Source: an uncultured Synechococcus sp.
GTDB lineage: Bacteria > Cyanobacteriota > Cyanobacteriia > Phormidesmidales > Phormidesmidaceae
Reading direction: 5' to 3'
Length of the DNA stretch: 64,000 nt
Assembly: GCA_937911865.1 (NCBI GenBank)
Contig: CALDSK010000248.1
Coordinates: 1-64,000 of the forward strand
Shown here: piece by piece, positions 59,925 through 64,000 of the stretch
How positions within the stretch are numbered: position 1 is the first letter of the stretch
Layout of the letters: the number at the start of each line of letters is the position of its first letter
Notes under the pieces: generated by a model
The model's database searches: none
The model's input: only the letters and a program-made list of their open reading frames with translations
What the model was told of the DNA's origin: nothing
Program-made: the position numbers and the translations under genes

Positions 59925-61931
59925 ATGCAACTGTTTAGTCAACTCAAAGCGTTTTTATCTAAGTGGTGGAGCGACTTTACCCTACAGACGCGGCTGATGG
60001 CAGGGGCTACCCTGCTCGTTTCTCTCATTATGAGTGGGCTCACCTTTTGGGCTGTCAACACCATTCAGCAAGACACTCAGCTCAATGACACTCGGTTCGG
60101 TCGCGACCTGGGCCTGCTGCTTGCCGCGAATGTTGCGCCCCTTGTTGAAACCAATGACCGCTCAGAGCTAGCCCGCTTTTCTTACAGCTTTTACGAAAAT
60201 ACGTCTAACGTTCGCTACATGCTCTACGCGGACCAAGAAGGCGAAATTTTCTTTGGCATTCCTTACTCCGAGCCCGCTGTTCAAAGCTCGTTAACCCTGC
60301 GACGGCGAATGCGGCTGCCCACAAACTACACCAGCAGTACAGAATCTCCCATTGTGCGTCAGCATATGACGCCTGCTGGCATCGTGACAGACGTCTTTGT
60401 GCCCCTAACCGTTGAAGGTAAGTACAGAGGAATGCTGGCGATGGGTATTACGCCCAACCCAACAGTTGTGGCGTCCTCACACCTGACGCGCGATGTCACG
60501 ATTGCCGTTTTTGTCTCTATTTGGGTGATGGTGATTTTGGGCGCGGTGATTAATGCGCTGACCATCACGCAGCCGATCAAGGAGCTTTTGCTCGGTGTGA
60601 AGAATATCGCAGCGGGTAACTTTAAGCAGCGAATCGATCTGCCTTTGGGGGGTGAACTAGGCGAGCTGATCTACAGCTTCAACGATATGGCCGAGCGCCT
60701 AGAGAGCTACGAAGAGCAGAATATTGAAGAACTGACCGCAGAGAAAGCAAAGCTAGAAAGTCTAGTCTCGACTATTGCCGATGGTGCCATTTTGCTTGAT
60801 GCAGATATCAACATCGTGCTGGCAAATGTAGCCGCGCGACGCATGCTGGGCTGGGGAAGTAGCACACTGCTGAGCGGTAACATTTTGGAGCGGCTTCAGC
60901 CTGAAATTCGCGTTCAGCTGGCACCGCCGCTTTCTCAGGCGATCGCTGGTGAAGATCACGAAAGCAGCGAATTTAGAATCTCGCTAATGGAAGACAGCCG
61001 AACCATCCGCGTCGTTCTAAACACCGTGTTGGATCAATCGCGTGAGAACGTCAAGGGACTGGCGATTACGCTGCAAGATATTACTCGCGAAGTGGCTCTC
61101 AATGAGGCAAAAAGCAGCTTCATCAGTAACGTGTCTCACGAGCTACGCACACCGCTGTTCAACATCAAATCGTTTATTGAAACGCTGCACGAATACGGCG
61201 AGGACCTGAGCGATAAAGAGCGGAAAGAGTTTCTAGCGACCGCCAATAACGAAACAGACCGGCTGACTCGCCTAGTCAACGACGTATTAGATCTCTCTCG
61301 CCTAGAATCTAGCCGTCGATATGAGTTTTCTGCGGTAGAAGTGCATCAGCCCATTGAGCAGATCTTGCGAACCTATCAGCTCAATGCCAAAGATAAAAAA
61401 ATTACGCTAGAGAAAGATATTGAGGAGACACTGCCAGCCGTCTTAGGCAACTATGATTTGCTGTTGCAGGTGTTTGGTAACCTAGTTGGCAACGCTCTGA
61501 AGTTTACGCCAGCAGGCGGGCGAGTGGCAATCAGGGCTTACCGTGCGCCCGCTGGCGAGCATCAGCTACTAGGCGCAGTCAGAATCGAAATTGGCGATAC
61601 CGGAATTGGTATTGATGAAGAAGATCAACAGGCTATTTTTGAGCGCTTTTTCAGAGTAGAAAATAGGGTCCACACCCTAGAGGGCACCGGGCTAGGCCTG
61701 TCCATTGTGAAAAACATTATGGACAAGCACAACAGCCAGGTTAATCTGGTCGGCGAGGTAGGTATTGGTACAACCTTTTGGTTCGACCTGCCGATGTACG
61801 ACATGACCGAATATGCTGCGCCTAATGCAAAGCAGCTAGAGCATACAGACGATCCCTCAGAAGCCACCCAGTCAGAAGATATGGCATCAGAAGATATCGC
61901 GCTTGCAACCAAGCCAACCTCTAGTCTGTAA
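59925..61931 (+). CDS. nblS: NblS/Hik33-type sensor histidine kinase
   Basis: This 668-aa membrane kinase has TM1 (26-46), a periplasmic sensor, TM2 (192-213) and HAMP (214-265). A PAS domain (about 275-385), HisKA with His405 (NVSHELRTPLFNIKSF) and an HATPase (NLVGNALKFTP, GDTGIGID, EGTGLGLSIV) follow. The HisKA-adjacent FNIKSFIETLHEYGEDLS stretch is highly characteristic of NblS/DspA/Hik33, which controls high-light, cold and nutrient stress responses, usually with RpaB or NrrA. Its partners are not in the window. Confidence 0.93.
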   Translation: MQLFSQLKAFLSKWWSDFTLQTRLMAGATLLVSLIMSGLTFWAVNTIQQDTQLNDTRFGRDLGLLLAANVAPLVETNDRSELARFSYSFYENTSNVRYMLYADQEGEIFFGIPYSEPAVQSSLTLRRRMRLPTNYTSSTESPIVRQHMTPAGIVTDVFVPLTVEGKYRGMLAMGITPNPTVVASSHLTRDVTIAVFVSIWVMVILGAVINALTITQPIKELLLGVKNIAAGNFKQRIDLPLGGELGELIYSFNDMAERLESYEEQNIEELTAEKAKLESLVSTIADGAILLDADINIVLANVAARRMLGWGSSTLLSGNILERLQPEIRVQLAPPLSQAIAGEDHESSEFRISLMEDSRTIRVVLNTVLDQSRENVKGLAITLQDITREVALNEAKSSFISNVSHELRTPLFNIKSFIETLHEYGEDLSDKERKEFLATANNETDRLTRLVNDVLDLSRLESSRRYEFSAVEVHQPIEQILRTYQLNAKDKKITLEKDIEETLPAVLGNYDLLLQVFGNLVGNALKFTPAGGRVAIRAYRAPAGEHQLLGAVRIEIGDTGIGIDEEDQQAIFERFFRVENRVHTLEGTGLGLSIVKNIMDKHNSQVNLVGEVGIGTTFWFDLPMYDMTEYAAPNAKQLEHTDDPSEATQSEDMASEDIALATKPTSSL

Positions 61932-62072
61932 ACAAAGCTATAGAGAGAACAACAAATACGAAGAGCCTCTAAGTAATAACAGCTAAATTTAATCAGGAAC
62001 CCTTAATCGCTATACTCCTTAACAGCCAAGCCATTGTAAGGCCACTGTGAGACCGTTGTAAGGAGCATACTT

Positions 62073-63788
62073 ATGGCCCGATCTACGCCGTCAGCGTCCC
62101 AGCCAGCGTCTAGGCCAGAGCCTAAGAAGTGGTGGGAAACAGGCGTAATCTATCAGATTTATCCGCTCACTTATGCCGATGGCGATCAGGACGGGACGGG
62201 TGATCTGCGAGGCATTATTCAACGGTTAGATTACCTTAACGATGGTGATCCCAACAGCACCAGATCTTTAGGCATAGACGCCATCTGGCTCTCACCAATC
62301 AACGCCTCACCAATGGTGGACAACGGCTACGATGTGGCGGACTACAAGAATATTTGCCCCACCTTTGGCAACCTAGAAGATTTTGACGAACTGCTCGACC
62401 AAGCACATCAGCGAGGAATCAAAATCATTCTAGATTTAGTGGTGAACCACACCTCTAATCAGCATCCTTGGTTTAAAGAATCGGCCGCTAGCACCAACAA
62501 TCCAAAGGCCGACTGGTATCTTTGGCAAACGCCATTCGAAGGCCAAGAGCTGCCCAACAACTGGCAGTCTTACTTCGGGGGTACCGGCTGGTGCTACTGC
62601 GAGCAGCGCGACCAGTTTTACTTTCATACCTTTAATAAAAACCAGCCCGACCTCAACTGGCAAAATCCTGATGTGCGCACAGCCGTCTACGACATTGTCC
62701 GCTTCTGGCTAGAGCGCGGCGTGGATGGCTTTCGGCTAGATGCCTCCAGCGTTTACAGCAAGGACCCTTACTTTCGCGATAACCCTCTAAAGTACGAGGC
62801 TACCGACAAAAACGATTACAACAACTATCACCATCTCTACGACAAAAATCTGCCGGAAAACCATCAGATTATCAGAGAGATTCGCGCCGTCCTAGACGAA
62901 TATCCCGATCGCGTGCTGATTGGCGAAACGTTTATTGACAATCGCCTTTACGATTCGGTCATTTTCCACGGCGTGAACAGCGATGAGCTGAATTTAGCCA
63001 TCACCTTTGAATTTCCGTTTAGCCCCTGGTATCCGGGCTATTTACAGCGGGAAATTGAGAAAAATGAAATCCTCACCGCACCTGGCGCTTGGCCCTCTTA
63101 TTTTTTGGACAACCATGATATTCCCAGGCACCTCTCCCGCTGGATTGAGTGCAGTCTGTGCGTGGATTCTGATGCGATCGCTAAAGCTGCGGCCACGCTT
63201 CTGCTCACCGTACGAGGAACGCCACTGCTGTACTACGGTCAGGAATTAGGCATGGTAGATAATACCGATATTCCTGACGACAGACTAAAAGATCATGCCA
63301 TTGCCTCTAGCGAAACGGGAGAAGCCCCGCCGCCGCGAGATGGTGCGCGTACCCCCATGCAGTGGGACGATTCTCCCCACGCTGGATTTAGCTTTGGTGA
63401 GGATGTCGAACCCTGGCTACCCGTTCACAAAAACTACCGGGACTTAAATGTGCAGGCCGCGCTGCAAAAGTCCGATTCTATCCTTAACTTTTATCGTCGG
63501 CTGTTGCAGGTACGGAAGCATAGCGAGGCCTTACAGCAGGGGAGATGGCGCACCTTAATTCATTATCCTCACGAGCATATGGCCTATGTGAGAGAGACCC
63601 AGGCAGAGACTGTGCTGGTAGCGATCAATTTTTCTTACGAGCAGCCGTTTGCACGGGATGTAGCGATTGACCGTGAAGGCTGGAGTGTATTGCTCTCTAC
63701 GCATTATGAAACCAGCAAGCTGATTGACTTAGCAGACAATCTGCAGCCCTTTGAGGTATCCATTTTGCAAAAGTTCCGTCACCCTTGA
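62073..63788 (+). CDS. GH13 alpha-glucosidase (oligo-1,6-glucosidase type)
   Basis: This 571-aa member of the alpha-amylase family has the conserved regions DLVVNHTS, GFRLDASSV with nucleophile Asp223, IGETFI with acid/base Glu285, and FLDNHDI with Asp349. The WWETGVIYQIYPLTYADGDQDGTGDLRG start is typical of exo-acting alpha-glucosidases acting on maltose, isomaltose or sucrose-derived sugars. No signal peptide is seen, so it is likely cytoplasmic. The trehalose-synthase family is an alternative. Confidence 0.88.
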   Translation: MARSTPSASQPASRPEPKKWWETGVIYQIYPLTYADGDQDGTGDLRGIIQRLDYLNDGDPNSTRSLGIDAIWLSPINASPMVDNGYDVADYKNICPTFGNLEDFDELLDQAHQRGIKIILDLVVNHTSNQHPWFKESAASTNNPKADWYLWQTPFEGQELPNNWQSYFGGTGWCYCEQRDQFYFHTFNKNQPDLNWQNPDVRTAVYDIVRFWLERGVDGFRLDASSVYSKDPYFRDNPLKYEATDKNDYNNYHHLYDKNLPENHQIIREIRAVLDEYPDRVLIGETFIDNRLYDSVIFHGVNSDELNLAITFEFPFSPWYPGYLQREIEKNEILTAPGAWPSYFLDNHDIPRHLSRWIECSLCVDSDAIAKAAATLLLTVRGTPLLYYGQELGMVDNTDIPDDRLKDHAIASSETGEAPPPRDGARTPMQWDDSPHAGFSFGEDVEPWLPVHKNYRDLNVQAALQKSDSILNFYRRLLQVRKHSEALQQGRWRTLIHYPHEHMAYVRETQAETVLVAINFSYEQPFARDVAIDREGWSVLLSTHYETSKLIDLADNLQPFEVSILQKFRHP

Positions 63789-63877
63789 TCGAGGCAGAGG
63801 GCAGCGCCTATCCGCCATCTATCTGCTATCTATCTGCCGCCTATCAAAAGGGGTCTAGGGGTCGTTACATAGCGATC

Positions 63878-63895
63878 GCGTATTCGATAATACGC
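63878..63895. promoter_or_regulatory. 7-bp inverted repeat upstream of the last gene
   Basis: GCGTATT-CGAT-AATACGC is a perfect inverted repeat that partly overlaps a GCGATCGC octamer. It lies about 90 bp before the candidate ATG at 63984. Confidence 0.3.
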
Positions 63896-63983
63896 TGAAT
63901 GATGAGAGTCCCCTTAGAAGCGGGTGAGCATATGATTTTCTATAGATAGTCTCTAGGTTTCAGGACCGTTTGAGGGAGTTCAG

Positions 63984-64000
63984 ATGATATTTCGCTGTCT
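63984..64000 (+). CDS. start of a gene running off the window
   Basis: ATG 63984 has a TGAGGGAG ribosome-binding site five bases upstream; only about five codons are visible. The product cannot be named. Confidence 0.4.

Noticed and set aside
1..64000. tRNA, rRNA, CRISPR arrays and insertion sequences
   Set aside because: None recognised; the repeats seen are short tandem units or a two-copy intergenic element, without regular spacers or transposase genes.

Overview
The window is a cyanobacterial chromosome segment, probably from a filamentous or Leptolyngbya/Phormidesmis-like lineage. The evidence is the many GCGATCGC (HIP1-type) octamers and a set of cyanobacterial genes: an nblS/hik33 sensor next to purD, an mntCAB operon, homogentisate phytyltransferase, FurA, a cyanobacterial-type Dps, a bacterial dynamin pair and a cyanobacteriochrome kinase. 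Species cannot be fixed from the sequence alone. I see no rRNA, tRNA, CRISPR array, prophage or intact insertion sequence.

Layout. 1-1.4 kb: a frame-disrupted gene overlapping a divergent uracil-phosphoribosyltransferase-like gene, then a small membrane protein. 1.6-5.6 kb: a Tat/lipoprotein solute-binding protein beside a sodium:solute symporter (no ABC partners nearby), then a glycosyltransferase. 5.7-16 kb: a signalling block with an SDR, two divergent receivers flanking a perfect CRP-type palindrome, a LOV-PAS-PAS hybrid kinase, TetR+GNAT, and two tandem 581-aa kinases, one lacking the phospho-accepting His. 16.1-19.1 kb: manganese ABC operon mntCAB. 19.2-22.3 kb: bioA, a glutamate-cysteine-ligase-like gene and a small cyanobacterial protein. 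22.8-30.3 kb: an iron block with dps, a 2Fe-2S ferredoxin-domain protein, a Crp-type regulator, a hydrolase-like protein, two fur genes and futB, with Fur-box-like sites. 30.4-31.4 kb: tocopherol gene hpt. 31.7-35.5 kb: two dynamin-like GTPases. 35.6-39.0 kb: a RibK-like protein, a DMT exporter, a HAD phosphatase and a CodA-like amidohydrolase. 39.3-44 kb: a branched-chain-amino-acid-type ABC importer with permease and both ATPases fused in one polypeptide. 44.2-48.4 kb: a cyanobacteriochrome histidine kinase, a HEAT-repeat protein and a secreted protein. 48.5-57 kb: a zinc-ribbon protein, a large isochorismatase-type hydrolase with an operator-like palindrome upstream, a divergent transketolase, a decayed gene, trxA with a 39-aa membrane protein, glmS and vapBC. 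57-64 kb: two paralogous 53-54-aa exported peptides, purD, nblS, a GH13 glucosidase, and the likely start of one more gene.

Themes. Light and redox sensing (LOV kinase, cyanobacteriochrome kinase, NblS), metal homeostasis (mnt, fut, fur, dps), and N-compound import plus deamination (HAAT importer with amidohydrolase) dominate. Many loci carry 10-18-bp units tandemly repeated two or three times, often across or just before a stop codon, which looks like slippage. The most novel items are the H-to-S kinase paralogue, the LivM-LivG-LivF fusion with an altered signature motif, the symporter/binding-protein pair, the paired exported peptides, and a diverged 80-bp intergenic repeat that may be a structured RNA. 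All homology calls come from recognising motifs by eye, not from database searches.
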